Origin: Acidobacteriota bacterium | Lineage (GTDB): Bacteria; Acidobacteriota; Terriglobia; 20CM-2-55-15 | Direction of reading: 5' to 3' | DNA: 5,415 bases | Assembly: GCA_003222755.1 (NCBI GenBank) | Contig: QHXA01000781.1 | Location: 1,315-6,729, forward strand | Part shown: one piece after another, positions 1 through 4,848 of the stretch | How positions within the stretch are numbered: the first letter of the stretch is position 1 | How the letters are laid out: each line of letters opens with the position of its first letter | The notes under the pieces: model-generated | Databases searched by the model: none | Seen by the model: only the letters and a program-made list of their open reading frames with translations | What the model was told of the DNA's origin: nothing | Translations under genes and position numbers: made by a program

Positions 1-4
1 AATT

Positions 5-358
5 GTGATCATTGGCGCACATTCGATCATTTACAGCACGAATGCTGAAGCGGATCGCGCCTTTCTGCGCGACGTGCTGCGACTTCCGAACGTCGACGTT
101 GGAGGCGGGTGGCTGATTTTTGGATTGCCTCCCGCTGAGGTCGCGGTGCATCCATCCGACGAAAACGACATTCATGAGTTCTATCTCATGTGCGACGACG
201 TCGAGGCCCTTATCACCGAGATGAAGAAGCACAACATCGCCTGCAGCCCGGTGCACAAACTAGACTGGGGTTTGCTCACGCAAGTCACACTTCCCGGCGG
301 CGGAAAGCTCGGGATCTACCAGCCACGCCACGCCAGGCCCCCTGCATCTCAAATCTGA
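5..358 (+). CDS. VOC (glyoxalase/bleomycin-resistance fold) family protein
   Basis: This encodes a 117-residue single-domain vicinal-oxygen-chelate protein; the substrate is unknown. VOC domains are built from beta-alpha-beta-beta-beta modules and bind a metal or a small ligand. Visible family features are the N-terminal strand with His6 (GAHSIIYS), the helix EADRAFLRDVL at 15-25, the strand GWLIFGLPP, a second-module strand with His57 (HEFYLMCDDVEAL) and the closing strand GGGKLGIYQPRH at 98-109. The GTG at position 5 gives an N-terminus (M-I-I-G-A-H) like that usual for this subgroup, so the gene may be complete, but only four bases precede it and no ribosome site can be judged; the start could lie off the window. 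The last five residues (PASQI) and the stop come from the left arm of a large palindrome, so the natural C-terminus seems to have been replaced when that element arrived. The fold assignment is firm; the function is not known. Confidence 0.85.
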   Translation: MIIGAHSIIYSTNAEADRAFLRDVLRLPNVDVGGGWLIFGLPPAEVAVHPSDENDIHEFYLMCDDVEALITEMKKHNIACSPVHKLDWGLLTQVTLPGGGKLGIYQPRHARPPASQI

Positions 359-434
359 AATCCGAAATTGCAGATTGGACGTCGTCGCTGGATAGTCCAG
401 TCTGCGATTTCGGGTTTCGGATTTGAGATGCAGG
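341..434. repeat. 94-bp long imperfect palindrome (40-bp arms, 14-nt loop)
   Basis: The left arm (341-380) and right arm (395-434) are complementary at 36 of 40 positions, around the loop 381-394. All four mismatches (375/400, 369/406, 361/414, 356/419) put T on the left and G on the right. In a plus-strand RNA they become G-U pairs, giving an unbroken 40-bp stem. Each arm is built of degenerate heptamers, AAATCTG-AAATCCG on the left and GATTTCG-GGTTTCG-GATTTGA on the right. The element covers the stop codon of the left VOC gene and lies just past the end of the convergent MmcQ gene (ends at 456). It could act as a barrier or processing site between converging transcripts. There is no T-tract, so it is not a standard intrinsic terminator. 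It looks like a dispersed repetitive palindrome, but only one copy lies in this window. Confidence 0.85.
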
Positions 435-455
435 ATTCGTCCAATTTCAAAATTT

Positions 456-785
456 CTAACGTCTGGTGGTTTGTGTTTTCTTGACGGTATTCTGCCACGC
501 GAGAGTCATTGCCTCGCCGAGCGTGTCTTCATCGGCCGAATCCAATCTTACTTTCGTGCATCCTGAGCGCCCCCATGCTCCATTCTCCGGCGCAAAGACC
601 CCGGCATTGCCCTGCACGAATTTGCGCTGCTGTTCCCGCGTGAGCTTGATCATTCCCCACTTGTGATCGTGGTGAATCGTCGCAAAAATCTTCCCATTCG
701 CGCGAAAGTCGGGATGACCCATGTGCGCGCTTTCGACTGCGCCGTCCAGTCCCAGGGCGATCCGGCGAAAATGATCGGCAGTCAT
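456..785 (-). CDS. MmcQ/YjbR family DNA-binding-like protein
   Basis: This is a 109-residue protein of the MmcQ/YjbR (CyaY-like fold) family, often labelled DNA-binding; its biochemical role is not established. Family motifs are clear and in order: the N-terminal helix TADHFRRIALGLDGAVES, then HMGHPDFRANGKIFATI (21-37), KWGMIKLTREQQRKF (42-56) and the C-terminal block GAWGRSGCTKVRL (69-81). Length is normal for the family. The ATG at 785-783 overlaps the TGA of the upstream VOC gene as ATGA, so the two are very probably co-transcribed and translationally coupled; AGAGGG lies about 10 nt upstream. Its frame stays open upstream of the ATG as LAAREQEEGSKG, which resembles the end of a VOC domain, so a former VOC-MmcQ fusion is possible. 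The converging VOC gene ends about 100 bp away, across the palindrome. Confidence 0.88.
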   Translation of the reverse strand: MTADHFRRIALGLDGAVESAHMGHPDFRANGKIFATIHHDHKWGMIKLTREQQRKFVQGNAGVFAPENGAWGRSGCTKVRLDSADEDTLGEAMTLAWQNTVKKTQTTRR

Positions 786-1171
786 GCCTTTGCTGCCCTC
801 TTCTTGCTCGCGCGCCGCGAGATCTGTCCTTCCGGGTCTTCGGCGCCGTAGCGGCGAGCGCCATAGAAGGTATCTTGCGGTTCTTCAATAATGAGTGCGC
901 CGGCTTTCCTGGCGCGTTCACAATGGGCATCTACATCGTCGACGTTGATGTACAAGTTCTGCGTCGCCTGCCCGAGCCGCTTCGGGTTTCTATATTTCGG
1001 ACCGGGATATCCCATCATGATGAGATCGTCCCCGAGTTGCATCGCGGCGTGATTGATCTTGCCGTCGGGTCTGCGGTAGCTGCTGCCGTACTTCTTAAAT
1101 CCAAACGCCTTCGAAAGAAACTTTAGAGCGCCCGCGACATCTTCGTACAAAAGGTACGGTGTGATTGCCAT
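782..1171 (-). CDS. PhnB-like VOC family protein with atypical C-terminus
   Basis: This encodes a 129-residue VOC/glyoxalase-fold protein of the PhnB-like subgroup, named for resemblance only; the substrate is unknown. Visible features are ITPYLLYEDVAGALKFLSKAFGF (3-25), DGKINHAAMQLGDDLIMMGYP (36-56), the second module QNLYINVDDVDAHCERARKAGA (71-92) and YGARRYGAEDPEG (103-115). The start is the ATG at 1171-1169, because AAGGAGA lies 7-8 nt upstream and the N-terminus fits the family; the open frame extends further upstream without family similarity. The odd part is the end. After DPEG, relatives normally continue with a closing strand of the form HxWxFA, but here the frame runs into a basic tail, QISRRASKKRAAKA. 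Either a few codons were lost in frame or a small frameshift changed the tail. It is the first gene of an operon with the MmcQ-like gene (ATGA overlap). Confidence 0.87.
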   Translation of the reverse strand: MAITPYLLYEDVAGALKFLSKAFGFKKYGSSYRRPDGKINHAAMQLGDDLIMMGYPGPKYRNPKRLGQATQNLYINVDDVDAHCERARKAGALIIEEPQDTFYGARRYGAEDPEGQISRRASKKRAAKA

Positions 1172-1394
1172 TGCCTTATCTCCTTCTTTAGAACTGACCC
1201 TGAATGTTAGAGGAACGAGCGGGGACGCGCGTATCGTAAAAATTGGACCTGTCGCTACAGTACCTGAACGTGGACGCTTCAGCACCGCTCCGCGGTGCGA
1301 AATGTCCAAACTCCAGTGCACGTCTCCGCGTGCGAACCCGGGGATGTGTCGCAATCCTAGCGCTCTATGGATAACTGCGGTATACATAAGCGCC
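1172..1394. other. Divergent intergenic region with small hairpin
   Basis: This 223-bp spacer separates the leftward VOC-MmcQ operon from the rightward SMP-30-like gene and should hold both promoters. A perfect 7-bp inverted repeat with a 3-nt loop lies at 1282-1298 (GCACCGC-TCC-GCGGTGC) and is a possible regulator site. TATACA at 1381-1386 is the best -10-like hexamer for the rightward gene, but no good -35 partner is seen. No convincing promoter was found for the leftward operon. The plus-strand frame is open through the whole spacer but shows no protein-like character there. Confidence 0.5.
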
Positions 1395-2462
1395 ATGACT
1401 AACCCACATCGCAATTTCGATCGACGCACATTTTTGACTTCCGTGATTGGCGCAGCGGCTGCGCGTTCCGCCTTCTCGCAGGCGCCGGCGCAACAGCCGG
1501 CGGTTTCTTCAACGCCAACTCCACGCGACTGGTCACGGCAAGATCCAATTCAGTATCCGGATCCGGATATCATCGCGCTCGACAATCGATTCCGCCGATA
1601 CATCGTCGGCAACACCGTCATCCGGCGATTGCACTTTGGCACACTCTGGGCTGAAGGTCCGGCATGGAATGGAGTCGGGCGTTACCTCGTGTGGAGCGAC
1701 ATTCCAAATAATGTTCAAATGCGGTGGATCGAAGAAGACGGGCGCGTGACGACGTTCCGGAACCCATCCGGCTACAGCAACGGCAATACGTTCGATTTCG
1801 AAGGACGTCAGCTCTCGTGCGAGCACGGCGGCCGCCGAGTCGTTCGATACGAGCCGAACGGAACGGTTACTGTCATTGCCGAAAAGTTCCAAGGGAAGCG
1901 ATTGAATTCACCAAATGACATTGTGGTTCATCCCGACGGCACCATCTGGTTCACCGATCCGATTTACGGGATTCGCGGCAACTACGAAGGCTTCAAGGCC
2001 GATTCGGAATTGCCGATGGCGGTTTATCGAGTCGATGCAAAGACCAGCCAGATCGAGAAGCTGACGGATGAGCTTGGCGGGCCTAATGGTATTTGCTTCT
2101 CTCCGGATTACAAGAAAGTCTATGTTGCCGATACCGGCGGGCCGCGCGAGATCAAGGTGTGGGACCTCGATGGGAAATCCATCCGCAACGGAAAGCGCTT
2201 CGTGCAACTCGATATTCCTGGAACCGGTCAGCCTTCCGCCGCTGACGGGATCCGCTGTGACGTTGACGGCAACATTTGGGCCGGGGCGCGTCCCGGCGTT
2301 CAGGTGATCGCGCCGAATGGCGAACGCATCGGCATGATCCGCCTGCCGGAGACCTGCGCAAATGTCTGTTTCGGAGGCGCCAAGCGAAACCGTTTATTCA
2401 TGACCGCAAGCGAGTCGCTGTACGCAGTGTACGTGGAAACCACCGGCGCGCACATCGCGTAA
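1395..2462 (+). CDS. Tat-exported SMP-30/gluconolactonase/LRE family beta-propeller protein
   Basis: This is a 355-residue member of the SMP-30/gluconolactonase/LRE-like family, six-bladed propeller enzymes that hydrolyse sugar lactones using a divalent metal. The N-terminus carries a twin-arginine signal (FDRRTFLTSV at 8-17, then a small hydrophobic stretch GAAAARSAF, likely cut near 28-30), so the product is probably exported folded to the periplasm. Metal and active-site candidates match the family: Glu87 in WAEGPAW, Asn174 in NSPNDIVVHPDG, Asn231 in GGPNGICFSPD and Asp284 in AADGIRCDVDG, the usual general base. Blade strands such as IWFTDP and VYVADTGG are clear. The ATG at 1395 was chosen because it places the Tat motif at residue 8; the open frame reaches back to 1161 without signal-like sequence. 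No Shine-Dalgarno motif precedes it. The exact substrate cannot be told from sequence. Confidence 0.92.
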   Translation: MTNPHRNFDRRTFLTSVIGAAAARSAFSQAPAQQPAVSSTPTPRDWSRQDPIQYPDPDIIALDNRFRRYIVGNTVIRRLHFGTLWAEGPAWNGVGRYLVWSDIPNNVQMRWIEEDGRVTTFRNPSGYSNGNTFDFEGRQLSCEHGGRRVVRYEPNGTVTVIAEKFQGKRLNSPNDIVVHPDGTIWFTDPIYGIRGNYEGFKADSELPMAVYRVDAKTSQIEKLTDELGGPNGICFSPDYKKVYVADTGGPREIKVWDLDGKSIRNGKRFVQLDIPGTGQPSAADGIRCDVDGNIWAGARPGVQVIAPNGERIGMIRLPETCANVCFGGAKRNRLFMTASESLYAVYVETTGAHIA

Positions 2463-2591
2463 CAAACTGGAGCGGCGGAATCCAAAGTCTGTGAGAAAGT
2501 TCACAAATTCATCCAATGCAAAAAATAAAAGCCTCAAGAAGCAGGAAGATGATCACGTTCCAACGCCGAACGTGCGGTCGCCGAAATAGCT
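2463..2591. other. Intergenic spacer between convergent genes
   Basis: This 129-bp spacer separates the ends of the SMP-30-like gene and the leftward PIN toxin gene. It holds a perfect 7-bp inverted repeat with a 7-nt loop (2554-2560 and 2568-2574, CACGTTC/GAACGTG) and an A-rich run at 2520-2530. Read leftward, the run becomes a T-tract after a small hairpin. A weak 5-bp repeat (TGTGA/TCACA, 2490-2505) follows the SMP-30 stop. No gene is visible. Confidence 0.5.
2519..2574 (-). terminator. Possible terminator of the leftward toxin-antitoxin operon
   Basis: Downstream of the PIN toxin stop, the leftward strand reads a 7-bp hairpin (2574-2554). It is followed by a short GCTT-CTTG-AGGC hairpin (2542-2531) and then TTTTATTTTTT. 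The T-tract is good but the adjoining stem is only 4-5 bp, so intrinsic termination is plausible but weakly supported. Confidence 0.35.
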
Positions 2592-2972
2592 TCACCATGA
2601 GGTTTTCACGCCCGGGTATTTCGAGATGTTTTCGTCAGAAGTGAGAATCGTGAGCGCATGCGCTTGCGCCAGCGCGACGAGCACGCGATCGAATGGGTCT
2701 CGATGGATCAGCGGCAGAGCGGCCGCGGCGCAGGCGATGCGGGAATCGAGCGGGATCTCCCGTAAACCGTAGCGCTCGGCCAACGCGAAAAACCACAGCA
2801 ATGGCGGCTCCATCAGTTGGAGCTTGCCTGCAGCAGCCTTGATGGCGACCTCCCATGGGCTGACGACAGAAACACACGCCTCGGGAGCCCTGCGCAGGGC
2901 TCCGGCCGCGGCATCCGGCAGTTCGCCGCGCGCTAATGCCAGCACAGCGCAGGTGTCTAGGAGGACATTCAT
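2592..2972 (-). CDS. VapC-like PIN-domain toxin (ribonuclease) of the left TA module
   Basis: This encodes a 126-residue PIN-domain protein, the toxin of a type II toxin-antitoxin pair; PIN toxins are Mg-dependent RNases that cut tRNA, rRNA or mRNA. All acidic positions expected of the nuclease are present: Asp6 in MNVLLDT, Glu41 in SPWEVAIK, Asp92/Asp95 in HRDPFDR and Asp113 in LTSDENISKYP. Length and the closing ISKYPGVKTSW are normal for the subgroup that pairs with Phd-type antitoxins, so the toxin looks intact. The ATG at 2972-2970 is preferred because it overlaps, as ATGA, the stop of the ancestral antitoxin frame; a GTG at 2990 is an alternative, and no strong Shine-Dalgarno motif is seen at either. 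Its own antitoxin gene is frameshifted just upstream, which should break translational coupling and may leave the toxin poorly translated. Confidence 0.9.
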   Translation of the reverse strand: MNVLLDTCAVLALARGELPDAAAGALRRAPEACVSVVSPWEVAIKAAAGKLQLMEPPLLWFFALAERYGLREIPLDSRIACAAAALPLIHRDPFDRVLVALAQAHALTILTSDENISKYPGVKTSW

Positions 2973-3013
2973 CGAAGATCCGGGGGCCACTCGTCCTCGG
3001 TGAGCGGCTCATT
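2969..3013 (-). pseudogene. Detached C-terminal tail of the Phd-type antitoxin (other frame)
   Basis: Fifteen codons read NEPLTEDEWPPDLR-stop. This acidic, Trp-Pro-containing end is typical of the toxin-binding tail of Phd-type antitoxins that pair with this kind of PIN toxin. It is in the +1 frame relative to the antitoxin body and has no start codon of its own. Its TGA (2971-2969) overlaps the toxin ATG as ATGA, the usual junction in such operons, which shows that this was the ancestral antitoxin stop. The direct repeat GAGCCG flanks the break (3020-3015 and 3010-3005), so a slippage or small deletion between the repeats may have caused it. Confidence 0.75.
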
Positions 3014-3179
3014 TCGGCTCGGCCGTCAGATTGCGTATGTGGCCACGCTTAGTACGGCGGCGGATTTCGGCGACTTCACGACCATCGCGGCAGAGTACGA
3101 CCACTTCGTTCCGCTCTTCAACGGCTTTGACGAGCTCGGAGAGACGTGTTTTCGCCTCGTGCATGTTGACTGTGATCAT
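3009..3179 (-). CDS. Phd/YefM-type antitoxin, frameshifted before its C-terminal tail
   Basis: This is a 56-residue open frame starting MITVNMHEAKTRLSELV, followed by EERNEVVVLCRDGREVAEI. That is the N-terminal DNA-binding and dimerisation part of a Phd/YefM-family antitoxin, which represses its own operon and normally neutralises the toxin through its C-terminal tail. The frame stops at TGA 3011-3009 straight after LTAEPK. Members of this family are usually around 75-85 residues. The missing tail is present in another frame just downstream (see 2969-3013). One base removed from the AAA at 3014-3012 would rejoin the frames, giving ...LTAEP-NEPLTEDEW... ending in an ATGA overlap with the toxin start. 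As it stands the protein should keep the operator-binding part but lack the toxin-binding part. No Shine-Dalgarno sequence precedes the ATG; the promoter position suggests a leaderless message. A sequencing error at the short A run cannot be excluded. Confidence 0.8.
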   Translation of the reverse strand: MITVNMHEAKTRLSELVKAVEERNEVVVLCRDGREVAEIRRRTKRGHIRNLTAEPK

Positions 3180-3180
3180 G

Positions 3181-3199
3181 ATTAGCTACTCTAGCTAAT
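3181..3199. promoter_or_regulatory. Operator of the left TA module: 8-bp perfect inverted repeat
   Basis: ATTAGCTA-CTC-TAGCTAAT is a perfect inverted repeat with a 3-bp centre, one base upstream of the antitoxin ATG and covering the predicted -10 box. Phd/YefM-family antitoxins bind such palindromes over their own promoter, so this is the likely autoregulatory site. Repeat and position are seen directly; binding is inferred. Confidence 0.65.
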
Positions 3200-3216
3200 C
3201 TGCCCTAGGCAGTCAA
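3188..3216 (-). promoter_or_regulatory. Sigma-70-like promoter of the left TA module
   Basis: On the leftward strand TTGACT (3216-3211) lies exactly 17 bp from TAGAGT (3193-3188), five and four matches to the -35 and -10 consensus. Transcription would begin about 3181-3179, at or next to the antitoxin ATG (3179), implying a leaderless or nearly leaderless message. This agrees with the absence of a Shine-Dalgarno motif. Confidence 0.6.
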
Positions 3217-3304
3217 GCCGGCCACTACAGACGCTTCATACTCAACCCCAAGAGACCTGTACCGCCACAAGATCTGAGTCGAGCATTCAGCCGCGATGTT
3301 CATC

Positions 3305-3335
3305 GTGTAGCACAGCTATGCCTCTTGTGCTACAC
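3305..3335. promoter_or_regulatory. Operator of the right TA module: 10-bp perfect inverted repeat
   Basis: GTGTAGCACA (3305-3314) and TGTGCTACAC (3326-3335) are perfect inverted repeats with an 11-bp spacer, so the two half-site centres are about two helical turns apart. They end 7 bp before the antitoxin GTG. Ribbon-helix-helix antitoxins bind such paired sites to repress their own operon. The right arm overlaps a -10-like TACACT (3331-3336); transcription would start near 3343, the first base of the start codon. No clear -35 hexamer is seen. Confidence 0.6.
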
Positions 3336-3342
3336 TGCCGCC

Positions 3343-3582
3343 GTGAAAACATATATCCACGCGCGCCTGAGCAAGGAAGATCGCGCAATCTTGGAAGATT
3401 TGAAACGATCCACTGGCCACTCCGAATCGGAATTAGTCCGGCGGGGACTGCGGCTGGTCCTGGCCGAAGTCCATCCGAAGAAAAGCGCGCTCGAACTGGC
3501 CGGCCGCAGTGTGGGTAAATTCAAAAAAGGCCCGCGGGATCTAGCGACGAACAAAAAGCATCTGGCAGGTTTCGACCGGTGA
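3343..3582 (+). CDS. Ribbon-helix-helix (VapB/CopG-like) antitoxin of the right TA module
   Basis: This is a 79-residue antitoxin. The N-terminal strand KTYIHARLS (2-10) and helices KEDRAILEDLKRSTG (11-25) and SESELVRRGLRLVLAEV (27-43) form a ribbon-helix-helix DNA-binding dimer unit. The tail SVGKFKKGPRDLATNKKHLAGF (56-77) is the expected toxin-binding segment. It should bind the inverted repeat just upstream and neutralise the PIN protein encoded next. The GTG at 3343 was chosen because the fold begins with the next residue; an upstream TTG at 3325 lies inside the operator and would add seven residues unlike the family. No Shine-Dalgarno motif is present and the -10-like TACACT ends 6 nt before the GTG, so a leaderless message is likely. 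Its TGA overlaps the toxin start as GTGA, giving tight coupling. Confidence 0.85.
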   Translation: MKTYIHARLSKEDRAILEDLKRSTGHSESELVRRGLRLVLAEVHPKKSALELAGRSVGKFKKGPRDLATNKKHLAGFDR

Positions 3583-4001
3583 ATGCGGCCGGCGTGCTGC
3601 TCGATACGGGACCCCTGGTGGCGCTGCTATCGAAGGACGACGCGGAGCATGCTCGTGCCCAACGGCTCTTCGCTGAGTGCGCCCCACCCTTTCGTTGTTG
3701 CGAAGCAGTTATAGCCGAGGCGTGTTTCCTGATGAGAAGGGTTCATACGGCTGGCCCGGCTGAGGTCATCGCGCTCGGAAAGAAGGGAGTCTATGAAATT
3801 TCCATCTCCCTGGCAGACACTTGGAGCCACATCGAGGCGCTGTTGAAGAAGTATGCGAACCGGCCGATTTCGCTGGCTTGCGCTTGTCTGATCCGCTGCG
3901 CCGAAATCCACGAGGAAGCGCGAATCCTCACCTTCGACTCTGATTTCCGAATCTTCCGTTGGAGCGGAGAAAGGAAATTTGATGTGCTTCAGATGGTCTG
4001 A
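3579..4001 (+). CDS. VapC-like PIN-domain toxin of the right TA module, catalytic Asp replaced
   Basis: This 140-residue PIN-domain protein is translated from a GTG that overlaps the antitoxin stop (GTGA). PIN landmarks are Asp9 in GVLLDTGPLVALL, Glu47 in AVIAEACFLMRR and Asp120/Asp122 in ILTFDSDFRIFR. In relatives the third motif reads about SLADACLxRLAE, where the Asp helps hold the catalytic metals. Here residues 98-109 are SLACACLIRCAE, with Cys101 where that Asp belongs (codon TGC, two changes from GAC). The reading frame is otherwise complete and of normal length, so the protein should fold but may have weak or no RNase activity. It is also rich in cysteine: positions 34, 40, 41, 49, 101, 103 and 107. 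It may still bind the antitoxin and act as co-repressor. Its end lies 16 bp from the end of the convergent gene. Confidence 0.87.
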   Translation: MNAAGVLLDTGPLVALLSKDDAEHARAQRLFAECAPPFRCCEAVIAEACFLMRRVHTAGPAEVIALGKKGVYEISISLADTWSHIEALLKKYANRPISLACACLIRCAEIHEEARILTFDSDFRIFRWSGERKFDVLQMV

Positions 4002-4017
4002 AATGTAAATCGGTACA

Positions 4018-4848
4018 CTACGGCACGATCTCGCTATGGTTCGGATCGACGGCGCCCTCGACACCGAGCATGATGTCGGTGTCCCGATTGTTTTCCTGAC
4101 ACACGTATTCAAACAATTCCACGCCTGGAGTCCACCGCAAGAAGAAGCCGCTCTTCCATGTTGCCGTGTACGCGCCGGGATCATCGACTGTGATTTCATA
4201 CTTCATGGCGTTGAGATCTGTACGCGTGAAGCGTTCGATCAGGTGGAGTTTTTCCGTGTGCGGTGATCCATACCTATCAAAGAAGAATCTTTCATTAAAG
4301 CCAATTGTATCGACGACCAACGTATCGCCTTCCCAGTGGCCGATAGAATGTCCGTAATAGCTGGGTTCGAGATTCTTGGGATGAGGCCGTCCATCCATGA
4401 AAACCGTGCGGAATGAATGGGGGCCGCCGACATCCATAATGAAAAAACGCTTCAGATCCGGCATGTCCACAAATTCCACACCATATGGAGTCAAAAACTG
4501 GCGCGCACCGCCGGATGGTTTGCAACGCGTATGCGGCTCAAATCCGTTCCTCCGATACTCATATAACTCCCGTGCCCAGGGCTGAAAAGGAACCTCATTG
4601 AGCCTTGGCTTCAACCCGGGCAATGGGTTTGGTCCAGACTCGACGGCGAGCTGATTCCGAACGCCGAGCCCGGCGCCTGGAAGCCACAGCCCGGTTTCCC
4701 CGGGAAGCGGGCCGAAATTCACTCTGCCGTCGGGATGCCGCGGAGCGGGCTCAGCTGGCGCGGCTGCAGCTCCACGCCCACGATTTTGCGCAATGCACAG
4801 CGGCATCAGGCTGGCGACGATGAATGCGGCGATGAACCACTGTCGCAC
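4018..4848 (-). CDS. Exported conserved protein of unknown function, acidobacterial type
   Basis: This is a 276-residue secreted protein; I do not recognise a named domain. The GTG start at 4848 is well supported: AAGGAGG (4861-4855) lies 6 nt upstream, and the next residues form a signal peptide (MRQ, hydrophobic 4-19, likely cut after CIA at 20). A longer frame from TTG 4887 would place the ribosome site inside the gene. The mature part has a Gly/Ala/Pro-rich linker (23-40) and then a motif-rich body: LYEYRRNGFEPHTRCKPSGG (96-115), QFLTPYGVEF, FRTVFMDGRPHP (146-157), SYYGHSIGHWEGDTLVVDTIGFN (163-185), HTEKLHLIERFTR (197-209) and ELFEYVCQENN (244-254). There are three cysteines, one in the signal peptide and two (109, 250) in the mature chain. 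Such motif-rich single-domain proteins occur, as I recall them, mostly in Acidobacteria and some other soil phyla. It is divergent to the TonB-dependent receptor, so an envelope role is possible but unproven. Confidence 0.85.
   Translation of the reverse strand: MRQWFIAAFIVASLMPLCIAQNRGRGAAAAPAEPAPRHPDGRVNFGPLPGETGLWLPGAGLGVRNQLAVESGPNPLPGLKPRLNEVPFQPWARELYEYRRNGFEPHTRCKPSGGARQFLTPYGVEFVDMPDLKRFFIMDVGGPHSFRTVFMDGRPHPKNLEPSYYGHSIGHWEGDTLVVDTIGFNERFFFDRYGSPHTEKLHLIERFTRTDLNAMKYEITVDDPGAYTATWKSGFFLRWTPGVELFEYVCQENNRDTDIMLGVEGAVDPNHSEIVP

Noticed and set aside
341..434. Palindrome as CRISPR-like or integron attachment site
   Set aside because: There is a single palindrome with no spacers, repeats or integrase nearby; a dispersed palindromic element is the simpler reading.
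529..930. 133-codon leftward open frame across the VOC/MmcQ junction
   Set aside because: It is a shifted-frame shadow rich in Arg and Ser, overlapping two genes with clear family motifs.
1161..1394. Long 5' extension of the SMP-30-like frame
   Set aside because: The extension lacks protein-like character and would bury the twin-arginine signal at residues 86-95, so the ATG at 1395 is preferred.
1367..1402. Eleven-codon open frame overlapping the SMP-30-like start, as a leader peptide
   Set aside because: No ribosome site, no codon pattern suggesting attenuation, and no following terminator/antiterminator structure; likely chance.
3000..3185. 61-codon rightward open frame opposite the antitoxin
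   Set aside because: It is the antisense shadow of the Phd-type antitoxin, which has clear family sequence; the rightward product has none.
4785..4848. Lipoprotein signal (Cys18 in SLMPLCIA) in the exported protein
   Set aside because: The residue before Cys is Leu, not Gly, Ala or Ser, so the lipobox is not met; cleavage after CIA by signal peptidase I fits better.
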